A stretch of DNA of 47,413 nucleotides from Anaerolineae bacterium (GTDB lineage Bacteria > Chloroflexota > Anaerolineae > Aggregatilineales > Phototrophicaceae): contig JAIOHM010000048.1 in the NCBI GenBank assembly GCA_019912965.1, positions 1-47,413 on the forward strand. The letters are read 5' to 3'. The position numbers and the translations under genes were made by a program. This document shows, in pieces, positions 32,409 through 40,652 of this stretch. Position 1 is the first letter of the stretch, and every line of letters starts with the position of its first letter. Under the pieces are notes generated by a model. The model was not told where the DNA came from, ran no database searches, and saw nothing but the letters and a program-made list of their open reading frames with translations.

Positions 32409-34472
32409 ATGAACGAGACAGTTTTAGGGGTACATCCGGGAATGGGGAAACCGGAAACAGGCAGCACGATGGCGCTGCTGATGGGCTACAAACTGCTGCT
32501 GGCGCGGGGCATCTGGGCATTGATCGCCGTCGCCAGTCTGGTAATTTTCGTAGCGACGGTGCAGGTGGATTTTGAAAGCCTGCGCATCCCAACTACCGCG
32601 CCGAATTTTGACCTGCGCCACCTGTACGCTGAAGATGCCGATGCATTGATGCAGTTCGGCATTTCGATGAACACTTATGCAGCTTTCGCAGTATCGACTG
32701 AGATCATCATCTTCGCCATGTATTGGATCATCGGTGGGGTGATTTTCTGGCGTAAGTCGGATGATTGGGTTGCCATCGGGACTTCGATTCTGATGTTGAC
32801 GCTGGGCATCTCGCCACATCTTGCACCCGCCGAACTGAGTTTAAGCGCGATGTATCCTGAATGGCGCGTTCCAGTCTATGCGGTGCTGGCGATTTCGCGA
32901 ATTGCGCTGCTGGTGTTCCTATATATTTTCCCGAACGGACGCTTCGTACCTAACTGGACAAAATGGACAGCGGGCATTCTCTCACTTTCGACGCTTGTGC
33001 CGATCCTGTTTCCAGACTCATGGCTGAATCCGTATCTGTGGCCCCTGCCGTTGCTGCTGGTTTATTACTTCGCCTTCCTCAGTACCGGAATTTACGCCCA
33101 AGTTTACCGATTTCGCCACGCGGCAACGGTGATACAGCGCCAGCAGACCAAATGGATTGTTGCCGGAATTATGTTGGGTTTTACGCTGGTGGTCATCACA
33201 CCGATTTTGGTTCTGGCAGCCGCGCCTTCAGTGGTCACACAGCCGGGATTAGGACGAGTCCTCGCCAGCTTTTTGTTTCAAACGATTTACGTGATCGCCA
33301 GCGCGACCTTCGGCATTGCTTTGAGTTTTTCCATCCTGCGTTACCGATTGTGGGATGTTGATCTGGTGATTCATAAATCGCTGATTTACGGCGGTTTGAC
33401 GGTGCTGCTGGGATTAGTATTCGCGGGGAGTTTGTTCGCGCTGCAAGCCGTGTTCCAGACTCTTACAGGCGGAATGCAGTCGCCGATTGCATTGGCGGTT
33501 TCGGCGCTGGTGATCGGCGGATTGTTCCAGCCCGCGCGGATTCGTTTGCAGCGGTTTGTCGATTACCGCTTTTATCATCTGCGGGTTGATTTGAAGCAGC
33601 TTGATAAAACCCCACCCGGACTTGTTAATCCCGGTGCGCTGACCGGGAGCATGTTAGGGCCGTATCAGGTGCTGGAACCACTGGGGCGGGGCGGGATGAG
33701 CGAAGTGTATAAAGGCTGTCATCCCACTTTGGGGCGGGCGGTTGCCATCAAAATTCTGCCGCATCATCTGGCGAACGAAGATGACTTTCTCAAACGATTT
33801 GAGCGCGAGGCGCGGACGGTGGCGGCGATGAAGCATCCCAATGTGGTCAACGTGTTTGATTTCGGCTTTATGGACGGTCTGTACTACATGGTGATGGAAT
33901 ATGTGAAAGGGCATGACCTGAGCGACGAACTGCACATGCGTGGTCGGCTGTCGTTGAATGCGGTTGTGCCGATTATTGGCGATATTGCTGCCGCGCTGGA
34001 TTATGCCCATGAGCAGGGCATCGTTCACCGGGACATCAAACCGTCTAACATTATGCTCGAACCGATCACCACGCCAACAGCAGGCGGACGAACGCGGCGG
34101 GCGGTGCTGATGGATTTTGGAATCGCGCGGTTGGTGGCGCAGTCCACAGGCATTACCGGAACGGGGATGTTGGGCACATTGGATTACATCGCCCCGGAAC
34201 AGATTATGGCCGCGCGGGAAGTCGATAAACGGGCGGATATTTACGCACTGGGCGTGATGACCTATCAACTGCTGACTGGGCAGCTTCCGTTCGGTGGCGA
34301 GAATGCGGCGTCGGTGGTGTTCGGGCATTTGCAGCGGCCTGCACCGGATGCGCGTGATTTGGTGGATGATCTGCCGGAAGGGGCGGCGAAGGCTATTCGT
34401 AAAGCGATGGCGAAGCAGCCCGATGATCGTTATCCGACGGCGGGGGCATTTGCAGAAGCGTTGGGAGAATAG
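32409..34472 (+). CDS. Membrane-sensor Ser/Thr protein kinase with N-terminal multi-TM domain
   Basis: This 687-aa protein has roughly nine TM helices in residues about 20-380, including the IFPNGRFVPNW loop and LQRFVDYRFYHLR at the end, both familiar from Chloroflexota sensor histidine kinases. A complete Hanks-type kinase follows: GRGGMSEVYKG near 425, K448 (VAIKI), HRDIKPSN (H540, D542), DFGIAR (D569) and IAPEQ. The chain ends at the kinase, with no PASTA or extracellular domain. Bacterial Ser/Thr kinases usually place the kinase first, so the order is inverted. It is monocistronic. Confidence 0.92.
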   Translation: MNETVLGVHPGMGKPETGSTMALLMGYKLLLARGIWALIAVASLVIFVATVQVDFESLRIPTTAPNFDLRHLYAEDADALMQFGISMNTYAAFAVSTEIIIFAMYWIIGGVIFWRKSDDWVAIGTSILMLTLGISPHLAPAELSLSAMYPEWRVPVYAVLAISRIALLVFLYIFPNGRFVPNWTKWTAGILSLSTLVPILFPDSWLNPYLWPLPLLLVYYFAFLSTGIYAQVYRFRHAATVIQRQQTKWIVAGIMLGFTLVVITPILVLAAAPSVVTQPGLGRVLASFLFQTIYVIASATFGIALSFSILRYRLWDVDLVIHKSLIYGGLTVLLGLVFAGSLFALQAVFQTLTGGMQSPIALAVSALVIGGLFQPARIRLQRFVDYRFYHLRVDLKQLDKTPPGLVNPGALTGSMLGPYQVLEPLGRGGMSEVYKGCHPTLGRAVAIKILPHHLANEDDFLKRFEREARTVAAMKHPNVVNVFDFGFMDGLYYMVMEYVKGHDLSDELHMRGRLSLNAVVPIIGDIAAALDYAHEQGIVHRDIKPSNIMLEPITTPTAGGRTRRAVLMDFGIARLVAQSTGITGTGMLGTLDYIAPEQIMAAREVDKRADIYALGVMTYQLLTGQLPFGGENAASVVFGHLQRPAPDARDLVDDLPEGAAKAIRKAMAKQPDDRYPTAGAFAEALGE

Positions 34473-34982
34473 CTTTTAGCCATCAGCGAATGCATAAGGC
34501 CGGGTAAACAGTGTGCAAAATGTGCAACATAGCCGCGGGGATTGTCGGCGGGAGTGCGGGAGGATGGCGCTGCAATGTCGTCATTGTCTGGCGAGAAGGA
34601 CGAGGAGAACCACTGCACGACGCGGGAGCATCGGGTGATTCCACCGCTTTGTCAGTCTTGTCAGCCTGCAGCGGGAACAGGGAAGCATGCCGCTGCAATT
34701 GTACAATTTGAGTCATTGGTTAGGTGCCAGTTCGACTTTCCAGTTTCCAGAAAAATACGGGAAGATTCGCAAATTTTGCAAGATTCACAATCCTGTTTTT
34801 TGAATCTTGCGAATCCTTGATGGCGGCGATGTCAGTGGTGGAAGTGGGTTGGTAATGTGCGACAAATGCAGCACAGGATTTTGTGCGGGGACAAAGCGGG
34901 CGCAACCGATTACGCGCCTACAAATAATGGTAGCACAAGAGTTCGTATCTGTCGATTATAAAACGGTTTGAAAACCAGCGAT
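34473..34982. other. Gene-free 510-nt interval with repeats
   Basis: Short frames here lack ribosome sites and family resemblance. Content: a heptamer array at 34712-34753 and an imperfect inverted repeat at 34757-34816, where GATTCGCAA and CAAGATTC face GAATCTTGCGAATC. I see no RNA gene. Confidence 0.6.
34712..34753 (+). repeat. Heptamer array in the intergenic interval
   Basis: Six contiguous units: GTCATTG, GTTAGGT, GCCAGTT, CGACTTT, CCAGTTT and CCAGAAA. GCCAGTT also occurs twice in the 25.7-kb array. Confidence 0.75.
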
Positions 34983-36008
34983 TTATGGAAGCGACAACTC
35001 GACATACAGTGGATAGTGGTCTGAGCCGCCGGAATCTGACCAGACGCGGGCGGCCAGCGGGGTAAAATTCGGATCGTGGAAGACGTAATCAATCCGGGCT
35101 AAAGCGGGCAGAAAGTCGATGCCAAAACGGGAATTTTTGAAATTGGGGAAGGTGAAGCCCATACCCCAACCCACTGCGCGGTAGGCATCGGCATAGCGGG
35201 CAGTGACGCGGGCGTAATCCTGTGACTGGTCGGTCATGTTGAAATCACCGATCAAGAAATGGGGATGGGTTTCACGCGATGCCCGTTCCAGCAAATCACG
35301 GATTTCCGCTGTGCGGGTATCCATCGCAAAACGCAAGCCACGCAAAGGATGTGTTGGATGGGTGTTATAGACGACGATTGGCGTTCCGTTCCAGTCGATT
35401 TCCAGCCGTTGATGACCGAGATTTATCTGCCAGTACTCGTCGCTGAGGATGGGATAACGGCTGAAGAAACCCTGCCCATCGAACCACTCTTGCGGATGTA
35501 AGGCTTGATAGGGGTAGAGATCATTCAGTCGGGCGGCGAGCTGCCCGGCTACTTGGGGATTCAGTTCTTGCAACGCGACTACATCAACATTCGCATCCCG
35601 GATGATCTGTTCAATCGAATCGATCTGTTGATTACCCGCGTTCAGGTTGTAACTCAACAGGGCGAGGCGGGCCGTTTCTGGTGGGGCGGCGGATGCACGG
35701 GGCAGGAAAAGGGTTATATAAGCCGTAAAAAATGCCATCGCGGGCGCGGCCTGCGTCAATGCCAAGCGCGGACGGCGGAACAACAGACAAATCGGGAGTA
35801 AGATGGCTGCCGGAATCATGAGAAGATGAACATAGGAATTGATGAGGGCGATGAAGCCGTAACGCTCCCCAAACAGCGCCCGCAACAGCAGAAAGCCGGA
35901 TACACTCAGGCCATATGCCCCGGTAAAGGCAATGAACAGGTTGGTGATGATGCGGCGGAGGGATGTCAAAAGTGACGGGTGATGCGTGACGAGTGATGCG
36001 TTTTCCAT
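34983..36008 (-). CDS. Endonuclease/exonuclease/phosphatase-family membrane-anchored enzyme
   Basis: This 341-aa protein has three N-terminal TM helices (about 20-105) and an EEP catalytic domain (about 110-341). Motifs are VVALQELNP (metal Glu), GDFNMTDQS, and DSGGSDHYPLYVEL (catalytic Asp-His). The EEP fold cleaves phosphodiesters in nucleic acids, sphingomyelin or inositides; the membrane anchor suggests an extracytoplasmic substrate. The first 16 residues (MENASLVTHHPSLL) are translated from a heptamer array and no ribosome site is evident, so the true start may be downstream. Confidence 0.87.
   Translation of the reverse strand: MENASLVTHHPSLLTSLRRIITNLFIAFTGAYGLSVSGFLLLRALFGERYGFIALINSYVHLLMIPAAILLPICLLFRRPRLALTQAAPAMAFFTAYITLFLPRASAAPPETARLALLSYNLNAGNQQIDSIEQIIRDANVDVVALQELNPQVAGQLAARLNDLYPYQALHPQEWFDGQGFFSRYPILSDEYWQINLGHQRLEIDWNGTPIVVYNTHPTHPLRGLRFAMDTRTAEIRDLLERASRETHPHFLIGDFNMTDQSQDYARVTARYADAYRAVGWGMGFTFPNFKNSRFGIDFLPALARIDYVFHDPNFTPLAARVWSDSGGSDHYPLYVELSLP
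35973..36000 (+). repeat. Heptamer array inside the 5' end of the EEP gene
   Basis: TGACGGG, TGATGCG, TGACGAG and TGATGCG, contiguous, starting 8 nt from the start codon on the other strand. Read as codons on the minus strand they give ASLVTHH-like peptide. Confidence 0.85.
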
Positions 36009-36052
36009 GCAGTGTCCATTCCAGATGTTTGCAACGTTGGTTATACACCATT

Positions 36053-36089
36053 ACAAATAAAAAGGCGCAGATGTTTGCTCCGCGCCTTT
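36053..36089 (-). terminator. Terminator of the peptide ABC operon
   Basis: On the minus strand AAAGGCGC pairs with GCGCCTTT (8 bp, 13-nt loop) and is followed by TTATTTG, making a run of U residues. It lies downstream of the OppC-type gene. Confidence 0.75.
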
Positions 36090-36136
36090 GATTGTTCAAT
36101 CTAAATAGAAGACAGGTCATTGGAGAAAGATTGGCA

Positions 36137-36156
36137 GGCGCACATATGGGTGCGCC
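36137..36156. repeat. Intergenic palindrome GGCGCAC/GTGCGCC
   Basis: A 7-bp perfect inverted repeat with a 6-nt loop, 11 nt past the OppC stop, flanked by CAG and CTAC as in the GTAGGGGCG family. Confidence 0.7.
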
Positions 36157-36166
36157 CTACTGAAAA

Positions 36167-37126
36167 TTATTTGTTGCTGCGCGGGTCGAGCGCATCGCGC
36201 AGGCCGTCGCCAATGAAGTTAATCGCCAACACGGTAAAAACAATTAACAGACCGGGGAAAAGCCATACCCAGGGTACTTCGTCCAGCCGGGACTGTGCGC
36301 CCGTCAAAATGTTGCCCCACGTGGCGGTGGGAGGCAGCACACCGAAACCCAAGAAGCTCAGATAGGCTTCGGTCACGATGGCCGCGCCGATGCCGAGGGT
36401 GGCGGTGACGATGATGGGAGCGAGGCAGTTGGGCAGCACATGTTGGAACAGGATACGTCCTTTACGCGCACCGAGGGTGGTGGCAGCGGTGACAAATTCC
36501 TGTTCTTTCAGACTGAGCACGACCGAGCGCACAATACGCGCCAAGCGCATCCAGTTGAGCAGACCGATGATGAGCACGATGGCGACTACGCTGGCGTAGA
36601 ACTGGCGTCCGAAGATCACAATGGTATCCGTTATGCCCAAGAGCGGGCGTGAAAATACCAACAGCAACACCAGCACTGGGATCGATAACAATGCTTCGGT
36701 AAAGCGCATCAAGATCGAGTCGACCCAACCGCCAAAAAAGCCACTCAGCAATCCAAATAACGTGCCCACAAACACTGAAATTGCAACCGAGATGACGCCA
36801 ATCATCAGCGAAATCTGACCGCCCCAGATGGTACGTGCCAATACATCACGCCCGACGTTATCGGTGCCAAAGGGATGCTCCGCGCTGGGGGGTTGGAACT
36901 GCTGGGACAAATCCAGCTTATTGGAATATTCCTCGGTGATGAAGAACGCTCCACCTACGCAGAACAGTACAATCAGCATGAGCATAATCAGACCGGCCAC
37001 CGCCATGCGATGTTTCAGAAATCGGCGGCTTGCCACAGCCCAGAGGGAGGCTGCTTTTTTCTTTTGTACATCTTCCCCTAATTTCAAGACGCCCGTCGGG
37101 GAAGCTGTTATGGGAACATTAGCCAT
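36167..37126 (-). CDS. Peptide/nickel-type ABC transporter permease (OppC/DppC)
   Basis: This 319-aa permease has the N-terminal TM and the HPFGTDNVGRDVLART loop typical of DppC/OppC, about six TM helices, and the EAA-like loop FVTAATTLGARKGRILFQHVLPN that contacts the ATPase. It imports oligopeptides or similar solutes with the OppB-type partner and binding protein just upstream. GTGAGG before ATG 37126 decides this start over the GTG at 37138. No ATPase gene follows. Confidence 0.93.
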   Translation of the reverse strand: MANVPITASPTGVLKLGEDVQKKKAASLWAVASRRFLKHRMAVAGLIMLMLIVLFCVGGAFFITEEYSNKLDLSQQFQPPSAEHPFGTDNVGRDVLARTIWGGQISLMIGVISVAISVFVGTLFGLLSGFFGGWVDSILMRFTEALLSIPVLVLLLVFSRPLLGITDTIVIFGRQFYASVVAIVLIIGLLNWMRLARIVRSVVLSLKEQEFVTAATTLGARKGRILFQHVLPNCLAPIIVTATLGIGAAIVTEAYLSFLGFGVLPPTATWGNILTGAQSRLDEVPWVWLFPGLLIVFTVLAINFIGDGLRDALDPRSNK

Positions 37127-37138
37127 CGTCAACCTCAC

Positions 37139-38173
37139 TTAGCTGTAATGAATACGGGGGTCAAGCCACGCATACACCATGTCGATAAAAATCTGGGTCA
37201 CGACCACCGCCACAGCAATTATCAGGACAAAAATCATAATTACGGGTGGGTCAATGGGTTCAAGGCTCTGGATAAACACACGCCCCATTCCCGGCCACGA
37301 GAAAATGGTTTCGGTGACCACCGCCCCAGCCAGCACAAAGGGCAGATCAAGGCCGATTAGTGTGACGATGGGCAGCGAGGCATTTTTCAGGGCGTGTAAA
37401 TAGGTGATGCGGCGATTGCCCAAGCCTTTGGATTTGGCGGTGCGAATGTAATCCGAGTTGATGACTTCCAGCATGGTGGCGCGGATGTAGCGGCTGTAGC
37501 CCGCAATGCTGATGGCTGAAAGGCAGAAAACGGGCAGGATCATATGCCGGATGAGTTCGTCCAGCGAACGGTCACCGCGCACATCGTACATACCCTGCAC
37601 AGGCAGATAGGGCAGCCCGGCTTTTTTGGCTTCGACAGCAAATATCTGAACACTCAGCAGGGCGATGAAAAAGATAGGCATGGAGAAGGTTACAAACGAA
37701 ATGCCCGTAATGAAGTTATCTGCCCACGTGTATTGACGCAAGGCGGCGAATATGCCCAGCGCCATCGAGGCGATTACGGTCACGATGTAAGAGGTCAAGC
37801 CCAAGAGCAGGGTGTTGGGCAGGGCGGTGGCAATGACTTCTGAAACGGGTTTGCGGGTACGGATTGAGTCGCCAAAGTCACCGCGCAGAATACCCTTTTG
37901 TGTGCCGAATTCATCCGGTTCACCATCACCTGTAATATCGCGTTTGAACCAGTCGTCGCCAATGAGCCAATGGACGAACTGCTGCGGAATGGGATCGTTC
38001 AATCCAAAACGGGCGGCCAGCATAAAGCGGTCTTCCTGGCTGACTTTCGGATCATTCGCCAGATAGCCCAGCGGGTCTGAGCCTGATAATTTCATCGAAA
38101 GAAAAACAATTATGCAAATAATAAAGAGGAGTGGAATACCAGCGATGATCCGCTTGATGACATATCTTCCCAT
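37139..38173 (-). CDS. Peptide/nickel-type ABC transporter permease (OppB/DppB)
   Basis: This 344-aa permease begins MGRYVIKRIIAGIPLLFIICI, the usual DppB start, and carries GLNDPIPQQFVHWL, about six TM helices and the EAA loop YIRTAKSKGLGNRRITYLHALKN. It forms the channel with the OppC-type subunit. ATG 38173 (GGATGGG upstream) fits the family; ATG 38185 is an alternative. The OppC reading frame starts 12 nt after the stop. Confidence 0.93.
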   Translation of the reverse strand: MGRYVIKRIIAGIPLLFIICIIVFLSMKLSGSDPLGYLANDPKVSQEDRFMLAARFGLNDPIPQQFVHWLIGDDWFKRDITGDGEPDEFGTQKGILRGDFGDSIRTRKPVSEVIATALPNTLLLGLTSYIVTVIASMALGIFAALRQYTWADNFITGISFVTFSMPIFFIALLSVQIFAVEAKKAGLPYLPVQGMYDVRGDRSLDELIRHMILPVFCLSAISIAGYSRYIRATMLEVINSDYIRTAKSKGLGNRRITYLHALKNASLPIVTLIGLDLPFVLAGAVVTETIFSWPGMGRVFIQSLEPIDPPVIMIFVLIIAVAVVVTQIFIDMVYAWLDPRIHYS

Positions 38174-38196
38174 AACGATACCCATCCATATGTTAA

Positions 38197-38271
38197 GGGC
38201 GGGTTTAAAAGCCCCGCCCCAGTGTACTTATCTATAGCACAGGGGCGAACCGATTTAGATTCACCCCTGTG
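38197..38271 (-). repeat. Two hairpins between binding-protein and permease genes
   Basis: GGGCGGG/CCCGCCC (38197-38203 with 38213-38219) and CACAGGGGCGAA/TTCACCCCTGTG (38238-38249 with 38260-38271, one mismatch). They have no U-run. They may stabilise or partly terminate the upstream message so that binding protein exceeds permease; the second also resembles the dispersed GGGGCGA palindromes. Confidence 0.6.
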
Positions 38272-38282
38272 AAAGTCAAAAC

Positions 38283-39974
38283 TTACAGCGGCAGCCAGAA
38301 TTCAATCTTCTGGAAGTAGTTGGATGCCAGTGTACCGAGCGCCTTCATGGTGCTGGTGTCGAAGCGATCCGCGTAGGCCGCGTAGTTGGTCACGCGCGGG
38401 TACAGACCTGCCCAGAAATACTGGTCATTCAGGATTTGCACCGTTTCGTGCTTCTGTTCCAAACGGCTCACGGGGTCAACATTGCTGCGGATGGCGCTAA
38501 TCAGTTCATCGAGGCGTTCGTTGCAGATGAACGAGAAGTTACCACCGGAGGGGTTTTCCGCCGAAGGACGCCCAGCGCAGGAGAAGCTGTCGGGGTCAAT
38601 ATTCGGGGTAACCGGGTCATTGCTGGAAGCATAGATGGAGATGTCATAGTCGCCAGTGCTCATGATACCGCGATTGGTCACGCTGGCGAACAGCACTGCC
38701 GGGCCGGGCACCTGGAACAACTGGGTGCGAATACCAACGGCAGTCAGGTATTCCTGAATGGCGAGCTGGTAGTTGCCACGAGTCTGGAGGGTGGTGGTGT
38801 AGAAGCGCAGGATCAGTTCAACACCGTCCTTGTCGCGCGAGCCGTCACCATTGCTATCCACCCAGCCGGCTTCGTCCAGCAGGCGGTTAGCTTCGTCCAC
38901 ATCATAACCCAGAACTTCCAGACCTTCTGGGCGCCACTTCACAGCATCGAAAGCATCGGGCGGCAGGAGGCCGGGGGCGACCAGCGATTCCACGAGGGCA
39001 GCGCGGTCAATTGCATGGATGATGGCCTTGCGGACATTCGGATCCTTGATGGCAGGATTCTGTGTACCTTCGGGGTCGGTGTTGAACCACAGCGCGTCCT
39101 GATAAACGCTGCTGACGTTCCAAACTTCCGCGCCTTCAACAGCGCTGTAGGTCGGAACCAGGTCAATCGGCCAGTTGAAGGTGACGTCGATTTCGCCAGT
39201 TTCAAAGGCGTTCTGCATCTGGGCAGTTTCGGTGATGAACTTGGTGATTACGCGCTGAATGGCAGGAGCCTGACCATCCCAGTTGGGGTTCGGGACGAAG
39301 GTGATGTTGTCACCGGGTGTCCAGCTTTCCAGCATGTATGGGCCATAGCCGACCATGCCTTCGGCACGGGTGAAGTACGGCAGACCGTCAACGGTGCCAC
39401 CATTGGCATCGATCAGCGGCTGCAGGACGTGTTCGGGGTAACGGCACTGAAGATAAACGGTGTCGCTGGTGTAGTCAGGATACGGAGTGTTGAAGGTCTG
39501 CACAACGGTCAGATCATCAATCTTTTCCACGCTCTCGACCACGCTCGGGTAGTCGCTGCGGAAGATTGAACCGGTCGAGGTGTCGCTATACAGTTTGTGA
39601 CCGAAGAGGCAGTCATCAGTAGTGATAGCTTCGCCATCCGACCACTTCATGCCTTCACGCAGTTTGTAGGTGACAACGGTGTTGCCCGCTTCATTGGTCG
39701 TCACCATGCCGTTTTCGACAGTGGGGATTTCGGTGACCATGATCGGGTAAATGTTGAAGTCGGTGTCCCAGTCCCAAACGTTGCGGCTGAAGAAGTCACG
39801 CAGCAATTGGCTGAAGGTTGAAGTGCTCAGCGGGGGCATCACATCTGGTTCTTGTTCCCAGCCGATCACGACTACGCTCTCATCTTGCGCCTGAGCGACG
39901 CCGACGAGCAGGCTCAGGATGGTGACAAACACCATACTGATTCCAAGTATGCGAAGATACTTCTTATCAAACAT
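38283..39974 (-). CDS. ABC transporter extracellular solute-binding protein (family 5)
   Basis: This 563-aa family-5 binding protein (DppA/OppA type) captures peptides or other oligomeric solutes for the two permeases. A signal peptide (about 1-29, cleavage at AQAQ) lacks a lipobox Cys. Domain motifs include TYKLREGMKWSDGEAITTDD, YGPYMLESWTPGDNITFVPNP and VRKAIIHAIDR. AGGAG precedes the ATG. It is the first gene of the importer operon. Confidence 0.93.
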   Translation of the reverse strand: MFDKKYLRILGISMVFVTILSLLVGVAQAQDESVVVIGWEQEPDVMPPLSTSTFSQLLRDFFSRNVWDWDTDFNIYPIMVTEIPTVENGMVTTNEAGNTVVTYKLREGMKWSDGEAITTDDCLFGHKLYSDTSTGSIFRSDYPSVVESVEKIDDLTVVQTFNTPYPDYTSDTVYLQCRYPEHVLQPLIDANGGTVDGLPYFTRAEGMVGYGPYMLESWTPGDNITFVPNPNWDGQAPAIQRVITKFITETAQMQNAFETGEIDVTFNWPIDLVPTYSAVEGAEVWNVSSVYQDALWFNTDPEGTQNPAIKDPNVRKAIIHAIDRAALVESLVAPGLLPPDAFDAVKWRPEGLEVLGYDVDEANRLLDEAGWVDSNGDGSRDKDGVELILRFYTTTLQTRGNYQLAIQEYLTAVGIRTQLFQVPGPAVLFASVTNRGIMSTGDYDISIYASSNDPVTPNIDPDSFSCAGRPSAENPSGGNFSFICNERLDELISAIRSNVDPVSRLEQKHETVQILNDQYFWAGLYPRVTNYAAYADRFDTSTMKALGTLASNYFQKIEFWLPL

Positions 39975-40459
39975 CTATGCTTTTCTCCTTAAAACTAATC
40001 TATTCCGCTCTATCTTCAATTGGTCAAGTGTGGGACTTGACCTACTGCTTGCAGCTTGAGCGGTTCACAGCATAACACATCTTAAGAGTCGGGGCAAGAA
40101 TTTAATATAGATGTTTCGAGCAGTTAGAAGGGCTTTTTTTTGTGCAACCTGAACGATTTCAGATGCCCTTCAAATGCTTTCATGCCCCATGCTGTGAGCC
40201 AATCATCTGCAATCTATGTTCTGCATTATTTAGTACCCACAGGTATGGTCAAAGGTTCAACCGGAGTTTAAGTGTCCCACTTTTGAGTGCTGTCTGATAA
40301 AGGAGCAATAAGCGGTTTGTGAAAAGTAGTAAAGATTTCATCCAGTTTATGTGTCTTTATTGAACAAAAAACCAGATTGACATATGATGTAAAGCATCAG
40401 GCTATGCAATATGCATGAGTGTAGATGAGCAATTTGCCCCAAAGCAGGAGGGTGCAATT
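39975..40459. other. Divergent 485-nt intergenic interval
   Basis: No gene is supported. It contains a palindrome GGTCAAGT/ACTTGACC (40022-40042), whose left arm supplies a TTGACC -35 for the binding-protein gene on the minus strand (a weak TAGATT lies 19 bp away). On the plus strand it contains a perfect TTGACA (40377-40382) ahead of the small membrane peptide. The middle is AT-rich and featureless. Confidence 0.6.
40377..40408 (+). promoter_or_regulatory. Possible promoter of the 46-aa membrane peptide
   Basis: TTGACA at 40377-40382 is perfect; the best -10 is TATGCA at 40403-40408 with a long 20-bp spacer. Confidence 0.35.
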
Positions 40460-40600
40460 ATGTTTTTCTGGATGAGCGGGGTCTGGGACGCAACCATGAA
40501 GCGGCGGATGGTCGGCTTTTTGGGGGTGCTGCTGCTTTTCCTAGTGGCATATCTGGGCGCGGCGGCCAGCGGTGTCACATTACTGCGGTTGGTATTTTAA
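40460..40600 (+). CDS. 46-aa single-TM membrane peptide
   Basis: The 46-residue product has a short N-terminus (MFFWMSGVWDATMKRR), then one TM helix (about 17-38, VGFLGVLLLFLVAYLGAAA). A very strong AGGAGGGT lies 6 nt before the ATG, a possible promoter is upstream and a terminator follows, so this is a complete small transcription unit. A longer in-frame start at 40415 has no ribosome site. Family unknown. Confidence 0.65.
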   Translation: MFFWMSGVWDATMKRRMVGFLGVLLLFLVAYLGAAASGVTLLRLVF

Positions 40601-40615
40601 ATCCGCGATTTTGGG

Positions 40616-40645
40616 AGGGGACGACTGCATCAGCCGCCCCCTTTT
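40616..40645 (+). terminator. Terminator after the 46-aa membrane peptide
   Basis: An imperfect GC stem, AGGGG.CG.CTG with CAG.CG.CCCCT (two mismatches), a 3-nt loop, then TTTT. Confidence 0.55.
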
Positions 40646-40652
40646 GTTCTGG

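Noticed and set aside
33654..34328. A 224-aa frame antisense to the kinase domain
   Set aside because: It lies wholly over the kinase catalytic motifs and resembles no family.
34511..34711. A Cys-rich 66-aa frame in the 510-nt gap
   Set aside because: It has no Shine-Dalgarno, no conserved look, and sits among repeat elements.
34754..34817. The inverted repeat considered as a terminator or tRNA
   Set aside because: There is no U-run on the relevant strands and no cloverleaf; it reads as a degenerate repeat.
38436..39569. A 377-aa open frame antisense to the solute-binding protein
   Set aside because: It has no ribosome site or recognisable domain. Its length follows from the codon bias of the well-supported gene opposite.
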